Source: Cololabis saira (Eukaryota; Chordata; Actinopteri; Beloniformes; Belonidae). From it: a stretch of DNA of 64,000 bases. Shown one piece after another: positions 38,340 through 58,275 of the stretch; within the stretch, counting starts at the first letter, position 1, and each line of letters opens with the position of its first letter. The DNA lies in NCBI RefSeq assembly GCF_033807715.1, contig NC_084587.1, positions 21,437,017 through 21,501,016 on the forward strand, in the 5' to 3' direction. The position numbers and the translations under genes are program-made. The notes below the pieces were generated by a model. That model searched no databases. It worked only from the letters and a program-made list of their open reading frames with translations, and was not told where the DNA came from.

Positions 38340-40557
38340 TAAGAGCATTTATTTCTGTTATATTAGGTCACAAGTTTATGGTAAATTATGTCCCAAATCT
38401 AATCTGAAAATACTTTTCATCCACAAGGGAGAGCAGCTGTCACAAATAGGCTATGTCTGTACATCTACTTCTTTTCATTATTTACTGTAGGAGAGCCAAC
38501 ATTTCATGCTGATTTGTTGATTAGTTTTTTGTTTTTCATTACCAGGTGAGAATTTTTTAAAGGCTTTGTTCAGACCAACAGATTATCCAATATTGGAAAT
38601 AGTGCAATACCACCAGACAAGGAAGACCGTGGTATATTTGTCAAGAAAAATGCTACATCATTTTACTTCCCATTTCAGTGCAAGACCAAAAAAAAAATGT
38701 TTTCCTTCCCAGCTGTAACCAAGGGCCTCCCCTCCCAACCAAACCTCCTTTGAATGAAAAAAAAAAAGAAAGTGGAATAATCATATGGAAATACAAATGC
38801 ATTGACAATAGAAAACTGAGCACAGTTATTTACTAAACGGTTAGCTCCATTCCATCCCACCCCAGATTACAAAACCTTTAGGAGAGAGAAGAGGAAGAGA
38901 AAAAAAAAGAAACCTTCTGAAATCATGGATTAATCCAAGTTCTGCCAAGAGGCACAAGAATAAAAGAAAAGAAAAAAAAAGCTCTGAATCACATAAGACG
39001 TTTACACCTTTTAAAAACTTAGTTCGATGCAATTATAACCATAGAGAGCTGTAATCTACCAAGACAGAAAGTATATCCTCATTTCTAAATGTACCATCAT
39101 GTTTTTTTCTTCTTTTGGTGTTTGTGGGGGTGTTCTTCAGATGAGGCACCAATTGTCTTTACAAAACCAAAAACAGACAATTACAACAAAACAATGTACA
39201 AAACTCACAGCAGATCATCTTAGGTAGTAAGACAGTATGGGAAAATGAAATATGCACCTGAAAAACCTAAGTCTTGTGAATGCTGGGATTTCTTTTCTTT
39301 TTTTTTTTTTTTTTTAATCAGTTCCCAGCAGAATATATTCCAAAATAAGCAGCTCTGTATACCAAAAGGCGACAAGCCCCGAACCGCTTCACACTTCAGT
39401 AATACTGGAAAAGGTGAAACAGAAGGCACCATCATGCTTTTTAATCAAGTCAAGAGACATGAAAGTAAACACAGAAAAATCAAAACATACAGTAAACTGA
39501 TTTCTGCTGTACATTTATTCGATTACTCCGCACTCGAAACAGGAAGGGAGGGAAGAGGGAGGAAGCTTTCGCTCGTCCCAGTTTCGCAGTCAAGCTGGCA
39601 GGAAAAAAAACAAACAAAAAAAAAACTAAAACTTGGAATCAGAAGAAAAAAACAGAGCGAGCTGCTGTCATACCATTCCTCTATTGTTCATCCTCCATCC
39701 TCCACTCATTTGGTGAAAGTCCAGGCTTTGAAGTATTATTTAAATTTACAAATGAAGACGAAAAAAAAATTATATAATGTAGATTTGCTCGTCATTTTGT
39801 CCATCCAGCAGTAAATGAAGCGTAGTTTTGGGTCAAAAGTGAGAAATACATTGGTCACAGCAGTCCAGCTGTGAAAGAGGCCTGTCCCACTAAGTTGTGT
39901 CGCTTTGAGATTAACAGCTCTCTCCAGCTGTGGTCCAAGCATGGATGTCAATGTAACATGACAAAAGTACCCATTAGTGCATATTGATGAGTGCATTATG
40001 CAATTTTGAAGCAGTGGTCTCTCAAAAAGGGAAATGTAGAAGGCAAGCCTTTCCTCTGGAACTGCACAGATTTTGCATCTCACTCTCCTTCAACAGTAAC
40101 TGGCAGAAAACTACGATATAAAATGTGCAATTGAGGGATTCTGTGAAGCAACACCTCAGTTAAGTCAAGGCATATAATCTCTTTTCAAAATGATGGGCTG
40201 TATTGTTGTAGCTTCAAGTCTTGTCAGTCCCTCCTAATGTGGCAGATTACTCCAGACTGGTTTGCCTTTTCTCACAAATTTACAAATTAAAGTTTGTGAA
40301 TTCTTGAGATACCAGAGAAGGATGCTCGTCTCACAACTAATAAGCGAAATTTTTTTCATTTGCTTATTTTGGTTTGTCTATTTCACAAATAGTTGACAGG
40401 CTGTGTCACATTCCAAAACTTAGAGGGAACAAAAACGAAAAAAAAAAAAAAAAAGAGAAAACAAATATATACTTTATACATGAAGATTTCTTTTTGTTAA
40501 CGAGAACGGTTGAAGATGAAGAACACGGTACTACTTCCACACTTCAGGTGGTGCTCC
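38340..40557 (-). other. g3bp2: probable g3bp2 3' UTR region
   Basis: Downstream of the g3bp2 stop codon the sequence is AT-rich with several A/T runs and no recognised gene. Candidate minus-strand AATAAA signals lie at 39519-39514 and 38353-38348. G3BP2 genes usually have long 3' UTRs, so transcription probably runs through much of this, but I cannot fix the end. Confidence 0.35.
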
Positions 40558-49545
<8,988 letters not shown>

Positions 49546-51304
49546 TTATCGAGTTAGCTATAAAGCACAAGACAATATGGGACTGTTTATTTTGAGATGT
49601 GACTTGTGTAGTAGGAATTTTAGTGTAGAACTCATAACTATTCACAAGCACCAGAAACCAACCTCAAAACCAATTATAGAGTTGAAGTAATTCTCCAGTT
49701 TACACAAAATACTTAAAACTGCAGCTTGCACTAAGATTTAACTTCATGCAGTCGAATACTGCAAACCTGCAGTAAGTTTAGCTAGGCACACCCAATAGTG
49801 GCTCTACTGCAGCTCAGCACGGGATAAAGGGGGTTCTAAACGTTCAACTTTGAGCCAGACTGCATCATAGACAAGCCAATTTACAGATTGGCCTTTTCAG
49901 AAAACAACCTCTCAGTTTTAACACCAATTCCAATTTAAATGTTAGATTTTCATATGCTTTATTACATTAGTGTTGCCTTAAAACACAGCCCCCCCCTCCA
50001 TAATAGTAATCCATGCAAGTCCATGCAGAAACTTTAGTGTACACTGCTGTCTGTAATATGCCAACCACTTACTAGACCAGCAACATTTCATGACATTTAT
50101 TGTGCAAATGTAATGATAATCGGATTGAAAACATTTTACCAAAAAGGTAAAGCAAATTTGTGATAGAAGCGCATTTTCTGCTGATCTTTATCTGGTCACA
50201 GAAACTATTTTCAAAATGACTAACACAGAAGGCAACATTCAACTGCGCCATCACATTCATCCAATGAGACAAAGGGGGAAACTGACTGTAGGTGAAAAAG
50301 GGAAGCTACCGATGCAGGCGTTCAAGTTAAAAAGTGGGGAAAAAAAGAGCCATACGACAAAAGAATACGACTTGGGATTTATAAAACCACATGCATGTGT
50401 TGCCCAGAACTGCGCAACTCTTTTGTTGATAAAGGCCTACTAACACGGGGCCTTTCATGTCTGTGCTAACAACATTTAACCATCTCTCGCATTTGTTGGC
50501 TTGTTGAGAGACGATCAAGCGTAATGTATTGCTGATGGCATTATAAAATGTCATAAATTACAGGGGGCACAGTCATGCCTGCGCTGTCAGTCAATTGGAT
50601 CACACGAAACACTAACAAAAAGGGGTAAAAAAGTAAGTAGAGACTGGTTTTATAGCAGCATGCTGCCAGCAGAAATGGCTCCTACCAAACACTAGCGCTG
50701 CCTCACTTGTGGCGTCGTCGTTATTTCCCCCCAACCTGGAAATGCTGCAGTCGACGACCGCCCTAATAGTCAATAAACATGCTGCCGTTACAAACACACA
50801 CCGAGAAACGGATGCAAAAGAAAAGAAAGAAACGGTTACTCCGCCATACATTAACGCACACAACTTGCACGCTGATAGCAGCCGTTTGAAATCAATTTAA
50901 CCCCAAAAAGGACGTTTAAAAACGAACCACCACTCTGTCCCCCTAATGTTTTAACGCAATTGCGTTAAGGGTATGTTTTATGAAATGTTATCGAAGTTTA
51001 AAAATGTAAACTAGCCCCAAACTTGAGCCAGGCGTCGAGGCTTTTATGACTGAAGCAGCGCCTTCCTAGCATCGACTCTTCACACAAAACCACTCTGACA
51101 CATTCACACACTAATACTAACATTTGCTCCAATGACCAATTGCCATCCCGTGAGAACTGCGGAAACGTTAAGCATGTAACTTTTTAATTATAACAATGTA
51201 ATCAAGTAGTTAGTGGTTTAGGACAGACAATGCCGCTAAAAGCTAAGCTAAAGAGTAGCGTTAGCCTCTCCGGTCGTCTCTCCTTTTATGTTGGTTTAAC
51301 TCAC

Positions 51305-51470
51305 CTTATGAAGGACCTATCTATGTAGACAGAATCAATGAAATAAGTGGCTACGACTAATCCCAGCTGGAAACTGTTTCTGAAATACAGAGTACTCCAG
51401 GAGAAAGGTTATATTTGCCACTCTCCACTAACTTCTAGTGTGTGATCTCTGCTGTGCCAGAGATAGAAGA
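51305..51470 (-). other. g3bp2: probable non-coding first exon of g3bp2
   Basis: The first coding exon starts at 49452 with 24 nt of 5' UTR after an acceptor (TTCTTTTTCAG), so the leader must come from upstream. Minus-strand sequence ending at 51305 is followed by a strong donor GTGAGTTAAA. The upper limit is a guess set by the promoter motifs above 51540. Confidence 0.45.
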
Positions 51471-51543
51471 GTTAAACCAGAGCTGCGCTTTATTTTTTTA
51501 CCCCTGCAATCTGGGGCTGGGAACCCCCGTCACAGCGAATCAG

Positions 51544-51585
51544 CCAATCAGCAGCTTCCACTAGACCATGTTGAAGATGACGTCA
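51544..51585. promoter_or_regulatory. CCAAT box and perfect CRE upstream of g3bp2
   Basis: CCAAT at 51544-51548 (within AGCCAATCAGC) is an NF-Y core, and TGACGTCA at 51578-51585 is the full palindromic CREB/ATF element. They lie about 30 bp apart and 240-280 bp upstream of the predicted g3bp2 first-exon donor. The pairing is typical of ATF/NF-Y-driven stress-linked promoters. Confidence 0.5.
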
Positions 51586-51807
51586 GACAAATACCACGCT
51601 CTCGTCCCAAACTTTCTCTTTCGCGTCCTCCACAAAATTGAATATATTGTTAATCTTTTTACTCTACTGGCGATATTTCAGGGATATTCAACCATATTTA
51701 CTAAGCAAGAAGCCAAATCTATCTATCTATATATGTTGTGTCAATGCCTGAAGTCTTTTGTTAGGATTGTATGAAATTGTTCAAAGTTTAAGTACAAAGG
51801 AACTGGT

Positions 51808-52566
51808 CAGAGGTGGGTAGAGTAGCCAAAAATTGTACTCAAGTAAAAGTACTGTTACTTCAGAATAATATGACTCAAGTAGAAGTAAAAAGTAGTCATC
51901 CAAATAATTACTTGAGTAAAAGTAAAAAAGTACCTGGTGAAAAAAGTACTCAAGTACTGAGTAACTGTTGAGTAACGTCTGATTAATTTTTTTAACACAA
52001 CCATTCAAACAGACAAAAGTACAAAATAATCATCTTCAGGCAAATTAAATCAATAAAATAATACAATAAATTATAATTAATAAAAAATAGCTTAAATTAA
52101 AATAATCTTTAAGTAAATTAAAGTACTTTAATAAATAATAAAATAATAACAGAATAAAAAAATTAATTAAGCACAAGTAGCACAAAATTTCAAGCCTTTG
52201 TACTTTTCTTTTTTAACCAGGCTCCGCAGGCAGAACTAGAACAAGCCCATGAACTCATATAAACTCTGTGTGTGTTTGAGTCTGTGTATATGTGACAAAA
52301 CACGCAAAAACAAACATTTTTCCCAAAGAATCACTCAGTGATGTCATGAGATTGACACGTACCTGGATAAAAGGGATAAAAGAAAAGTAACAGCTCAATG
52401 TAGCCTAATGTAGCGGAGTAAGAGTAACAGTTTCTTCTTCACAAATCTACTCAAGTAAAAGTAAAAAGTATAGTGATTCAAAACTACTCCTAAAAGTACA
52501 ACATTTCCCAAAACGTACTCACGTAAATGTAACGGAGTAAATGTAACTCGTTACTACCCACCTCTG
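51808..52566. mobile_element. hAT MITE inserted in a LINE
   Basis: Perfect 8-bp target duplication GAACTGGT (51800-51807, 52567-52574). Ends CAGAGGTGGGTAGAGTAGCC and GTAACTCGTTACTACCCACCTCTG-type complement. The interior is built of ACTCAAGTAAAAGTA-like repeats, typical of this teleost family. Confidence 0.93.
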
Positions 52567-53120
52567 GAACTGGTCATGTTGGAAAAAGATCCTGTGCAGC
52601 CCCTTACAATCAAGGATCACACTGTAGAGGTAGTAGGAGACTTTAAATATTTAGGTACCTTTATTGACAGTAATCTTAACTTTAGTAACAACACTGGTGG
52701 TCATCTTTAAATCTTGTAATCAACGGCTACATTTACTACGCAAGCTCAACTCTTTTAGTGTGAGCAAGCAGATTATGGAGACCGTCTATAAGAACCTCAT
52801 AGAGGGAATCTTAACCTTTAACATGGCAATGTGGTACGGCAACTTTAACACAAATAAATAAATGCAAGCTACAAAGAACAGTGAATCTAGCCTCAAAAAT
52901 AATAGGGAAGACAGAGAAACTTAAGTGGTATTTATAAGGAAGTGATTGGGAAAAAAAGCTGCTATGATAGCAAATGATCCTCCTCACCCACTCTGCAGCG
53001 AGTTGAAATTACTTCCCTCAGGTAGACAGTACAGTGTACCAAAGGCTAACCATAACATATTTAAAAACTCATTAATTCCCAACGCCATTAAGGCTCTGAA
53101 TGAGGGCACGTCTCGGTAGA
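52567..53120 (+). mobile_element. LINE reverse-transcriptase remnant
   Basis: Broken plus-strand frames with VEVVGDFKYLGTFIDSNLNF and later LPSGRQYSVPKANHN, typical of the C-terminal RT region of fish non-LTR elements. Several stops and shifts. The hAT MITE interrupts its left part. Confidence 0.75.
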
Positions 53121-53324
53121 CTTGTCTTTTATGTACATGCCCTTGTTGTTCCTCCTTTTTTGCCACTAAGATGTTTTGCGTTTATGTTAAGTGTTTGTTG
53201 CTGTGTCATGTTACTGTTGTTTTTGTATTATGAGACAAAAGACAAATCTCCACTTGTGGACTGATTAGCTGGCTAGTTATTTTTTAGGTGAGGACGGTGA
53301 AGAGGAACGGATGTTTAAGATTGA

Positions 53325-53470
53325 TGGGTCCCATCCTGTTTTTCTCTGAGTTTTGGTTGTCGTAGATCTTTGCTGGGTTGGCATGTCAGATTAGAGATAG
53401 ACAACAGAAAATATATGGCTGAAAGTGTGACATGTTTCTTTCCCTGTAGTTACCTCCCAGATAAGGTTCA
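53325..53470 (+). repeat. direct repeat, left copy
   Basis: Matches 54149-54322: CCCATCCTGTTTTTC, TTTGGTTGTCGT, GATTAGAGATAGACAACAGA, TATATGGCTGAAAGTG, ACCTCCCAGATAAGGTTC. The two copies bracket 0.68 kb of AT-rich unique-looking sequence. Confidence 0.85.
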
Positions 53471-54148
53471 ACCAGACCTGGATTAACTCAGTGTGGTGCC
53501 CCAGGGTGACCACACTTGAAGTGCCCCCCTCCTCCCACATTTTACCGTAAAAAAGGGAAATTTACTATGGTTATAAAGAACATAGATTTACATGAACGTA
53601 TTGCTGAAGTACAAGCTCAACACTCATTTTACAAATAAATGTAAGACAAGCAACCAACTAAGAGTAACACCCCTATACAAACGCCATACTACACTGATGC
53701 TCCAATCAGGATGCAGCTCACATGCCAATGTAACACCACATGTTAACTATCAATATTTCCATCATATATGGCCTGTCTGAAGACTACATGCAAAACTATT
53801 ACAGCATATGACTAAACAATCAAACAGGTCCACTGAATGAGCCGATGTGAAGGTAGGGAACACCAAATTAATAAAATAGCAATGTGTAGGCTGTTAGATT
53901 TAAGATTGTTAAGTTGTTAATGCACTCACTCAAACACAATTCTTTTTATTTTATTATTATCATTATTATTTTCATGTATTTTTATTGTATCATTGGTTAC
54001 TGCTACTGTTTGTTCCTCTTCCAGTAAATATATAGAGAAAATAACAAAATATGACATATATGGTCCAGTTAGTCATTTGATTTGATGCCCCTTCATTGGC
54101 TGGTTCCCCTGAGCGCTCGCCCGCTTCATTATATGGATAATCCGGCCT

Positions 54149-54322
54149 AGGGTCCCATCCTGTTTTTCGCTGGGATTTGGTTGTCGTGGATCTTTGCTGT
54201 GTTGGCATGTGTTTATGGCATGTCTAATGTTGGATTAGAGATAGACAACAGAAAATATATGGCTGAAAGTGAGGCATATTTAGGTTTCTTTCCCTGCAGT
54301 TGACCTCCCAGATAAGGTTCTG
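54149..54322 (+). repeat. direct repeat, right copy
   Basis: Partner of 53325-53470, about 28 bp longer because of an insertion around TGTGTTTATGGCATGTCTAA. Same orientation. Confidence 0.85.
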
Positions 54323-54857
54323 CTCCTATAACGTACAAAACACCTTCCTTTTCAGGATAAATATGACTGGATTGATGACCACAGCGTGCATTTCTCTCCT
54401 ACCTATGTGGTTTGAGAAAAGTGTACCTCCGGCTGGAATACATTGTGCATGATATAATAAAAGCTTCTATTAACATTTGATTCTGTTCACTTTTTCGTTT
54501 TCTTACAGTGCGCCAGACAGTGCGCCAGACAAACAAACACAAGGATCTTTCATTTTGAAGTTCTGCACAAATCCAAAACCTGTTAAAACCACAATGCGAT
54601 ATTGATTGTGCCCCTGACCTTGGGTTCAAACTTTTTGTATTTGTATTGTAAAGACATTTCAATGCACACAACAAAAAAAATAATTTTGCATTTTGACATT
54701 GAGAAAAACGAAATGAAACAAAAGGTGTAACACACTGAGAAATATGCCTTGCACTGAATTTATCTATATAATTTGGTTCCTTTTATTAAAATCTCAATTA
54801 ACTCCAACCCTTCTGTACAATAACATAGGAGACTTTGCTCCTTCTTTTTAAGTTTGC

Positions 54858-55495
54858 ATGCATTTGCATATCTATCACGATTCTCCTGTAGAGACACAAA
54901 CAAACTGGCGGTACGTAGCATATAGCTCCTCCTGCATTCTTTTTAAAATGTGTACTATATAATATTTTAAACTTTAACATAAATATTCTGTATATTAAGA
55001 AAAAAACTGCTGCTGAAATGTATGTAAATCCATTTTCATAGTTCTTGTGTATGCCCTAAAACATCAACAGAGAATCATACTCCGCCTGACAACCCAATGT
55101 CACACATGAGCCAAAATTAAGTATAATGTAAATTATTAAAACATTGATGTGATCCAACATTAAAAAATAATTGAGTGACAGATGTACAATATATAAACAA
55201 TTAGAATTTATGAAAAGTTTAAAGATGACTCAGAGTCAAGTGTTTTCAGTCAATAAGATCAGAACCTTGTGATATACACTTTGCTTTATTTAAGGAAATT
55301 ATATTCATGGTGAAAATAAAAAGTTGATTACTAAACCCTCAATAAAAAGGCACTGAAATTCATCACAGTGGTAAAGGTTTTAAAACTGGCTTCATAAGGT
55401 TTGGATCTCACGAAACTAAAGTCATAGAGATTGTTACCCTCCATAAAATTCAGCCATCAGAGGGCACTGAACAATAACTAACTAGAGAACAAAAA
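54858..55495 (+). repeat. dispersed 0.65-kb repeat, copy B (intergenic)
   Basis: Same orientation and block order as 48311-48960, ending CAGCCATCAGAGGGCACTGA in both. This copy has lost some internal bases. Confidence 0.85.
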
Positions 55496-55499
55496 GAAA

Positions 55500-57430
55500 A
55501 CCATCCATCCACTTGGAACTGCTGGAGCCTATCCCAGCTCTCTTCTGGTGAAAGGCAGTTACACCCTGGACAGGTAGCTAGTAAAAAGAAAACGCCTTCT
55601 TGTCAAAAATAACATCCCCACCTGTCACATAGAGAGTGAACAGGGACTTGAAGAACAAAATAAACACTTTCTGTGAGGAACTTATAATACCATTCATTCT
55701 TATGAAGTGTTTCTCTCATCCCTATGATCAAGAAACACCAATACCTTGGATTCGGATTGCGGTCATCTCTTGGGACAATTATATACTGCTTTACGTCACT
55801 TTACTCACACATCAACAACGATAAAACCAGCTCACAGAGCTACAGTGGCCATCATGACAGAGGTGACCTTGAGACTCCAGAGAGTATTGATGGAACAGAA
55901 AATGAGGGAGAGGTAAAGCAGGAGACAGAAGAGGAGTAAATCTTGGAATGTTGTAAAAGCCCTTATAGATGGACCTAAAAATGGCAAACGTTTTTCTGTG
56001 CACTTTAAAATCACCATCACCAGTAGAAGAGAGTTTACTCTGTTCCATGAGATTGTACAAATAATTTTAATTAAAGCAACAATATAGAGTAAAATAACCC
56101 GTTTACTCTTTTTATTCTTTAACTCTTTATCCTTTATCCTCTTTTATTTGATGTGAAAGAGGGTAAACTTTTGTTAGGAACCAAAATAATGTGAATCTTA
56201 ACAGTTTTGAGTGAGAATTAAATTTATGTTTGCAACTGGGATTTAATGTACCGGTATTCTTGGGGTTACTGACCAATTTTAATATAAATTGCTGTTTTAA
56301 GCCTCTGACAACACTTAATCATGACATTCCACTAAAGTCATGGTTTGAATAAGCTCCCTGAAGACAAACCAAAGTTGTTTCCAAGTTATAAGTGTACAGA
56401 AAGTGTATATAAAGCTTGCTTTGTATAGACATGTCTTCCTGTTTACTTCCACCTTGTCATAAGTCTGTGCAAGTGCATTACTGAATATCATGCAAACTAC
56501 ATTTAACAGACTCATGTGGACAAGAGTTAATTTCCTGTACTTGCTATTTTGTCATAAATATTTAAGTACTGGCCTGTGACCCTGTACACGATCAATAAGG
56601 TTATGGAAAATGGATGGGTGGATATTTAAGTACTTATCCAGTTCTTTTAGCTGAGTCTTATTTTTTTCCAACATCAATGACAAATTTGTTGTATAGTTAG
56701 TTTGAGAACCATCCGAATGTACACAGTCAACACAGCGAAATTCTCAACTTAGTCAAACATATTGACATTGATTTGATAGCCCTGACAAAATGTGGCTAGA
56801 ATCTTGTCATTCTGAGTCAAAATGTCTTTTTTTTCTTTCATTAATTCTTCTACCAACACAACTGTTGACCTGTCACTTTTCAGTCTATTGTAGACTTTGA
56901 TAGTATCCTTTGGTAAATCAGAATGATATTATAGTATATTTGAGACTATGTTTTCGCTCATCTTCAGAGTCATTAATACTTTGTAATTTTTATCACCTTT
57001 TGTATTTTGTTTCCTTTGTTTCTTTTTTACAATTTATATTAAGGGCCAGAGAAGGTCCAGGGGCCACTTTAGGCCCATAGCTGTTTTGTGCACGTTCTTT
57101 ACAGAAAGTGGACATGAAGCACCACCCAGTGGTGGGTAAAGCAGACGATCTCTTTTTACCTGTTTAAAGAAAAATAAAAAAATAAAACAATAGTAATCAA
57201 AAGAAAATAGCAGAAAAACAACATTTACGGATAAAGTTCACATTACCTCTTTATATGCTTAGTTAACTTTATTAACTTGTTTGTCATGTATTTTGAACAA
57301 CAGACCCCCACCCCCTATTCAAAACCAGATTACGTAAATATATTCTTTTTCACCATAAGTATAATAGAGTAAGTTTTTGATAATTTGAAACCTGATACAT
57401 TTTCCGTTTGCATGTCTTGCTCCTCAAGAC
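55500..57430. other. g3bp2-pkd2 spacer, no gene recognised
   Basis: AT-rich intergenic sequence. Several short open frames exist but none resembles a known protein or has matching splice partners. Confidence 0.5.
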
Positions 57431-57439
57431 AAGTGCCTT

Positions 57440-57453
57440 GTTGTCATAGCAAC
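57440..57453. promoter_or_regulatory. candidate RFX X-box upstream of pkd2
   Basis: GTTGTCATAGCAAC fits the RFX pattern RYYNYY-N2-RRNRAC in every specified position. It lies about 820 bp upstream of the pkd2 start codon in sequence that looks non-repetitive. RFX factors drive cilium genes, so the location is sensible, but one motif alone is weak evidence. Confidence 0.4.
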
Positions 57454-57608
57454 TACATACCCAAACAACTACATATTACGTCATTTTAAATGGATAGCCA
57501 TAAACTTTTACATTAAGGAAAAGGGAATTTAACTGAGATTTAAAATTATTCAAAAAAGATTGATAAAATATTTACAATATAATAATATGCACTGGAAATT
57601 CAGCTTTG

Positions 57609-57790
57609 ATTCTCAGAATCAGAATCAGAATCACAAAGAAGTTTATTGCCAAGTAGTTTTTTAACACACACAAGGAATTTGCTGTGGTGATTTGGTGCAA
57701 TACAAAAGAACAAATAATATTAAGTGAGATACAAAATATAAAGTAAAAAGAAAAGATGTACATGTTGATTTTAAAGGGCCAGAGTACAGA
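57609..57790 (-). mobile_element. 3' tail of an L2-like LINE
   Basis: AGAATCAGAATCAGAATCAC, then AAGTTTATTGCCAAGTA and CACAAGGAATTTGCTGTGGT; read on the minus strand this is the usual fish L2-like 3' end. Confidence 0.6.
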
Positions 57791-58275
57791 GAAAAAAACC
57801 CGTCTCAACCCAGTCAACAAACTGGAAATTTAAATGACATTCAAAAAACCTGTTCAAATCAATAACTTGAGTGATTTAATGAAGAAAAACGTTATGCCCG
57901 TGGTGTTTTTTCCATCCTTTACTGTGTGACGCCATAACTTCTTGTGTAACCTGAGTCCCGAAAGGAGGATGAAGACTTTTTTTGGGGGAACAGTGGAAGA
58001 ACAAGATGGCTGTTACGGGACCAGGAAAATATTTTAGTTTTATCACTTAAAGACGGCATTTTTATGCGACGCTCCGTTTAATGTTGCTTTAAAAACAACG
58101 CTCGTAGCCTACAAGTCACCAGTTTATAACAAAAGGGCAGTTTTTGAGTCGCTCGAGGAGAAGTTGTAAAGGTTTTGATGAGAGCGCTTCAGCAGCTCTA
58201 AAGTTTTTCATTCTTTCGGGCTGTAGAGGCTTCATGTTTCTGATGACTGGCTCTCTATAAACAGCTGATTGCACC

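Noticed and set aside
55636..55939. Short plus-strand frames in the g3bp2-pkd2 spacer
   Set aside because: No recognised domain, no matching acceptor or donor phases; likely chance.
51305..58275. Bidirectional promoter shared by g3bp2 and pkd2
   Set aside because: The start regions are about 6.7 kb apart with TE insertions between, too far for a classical shared promoter.
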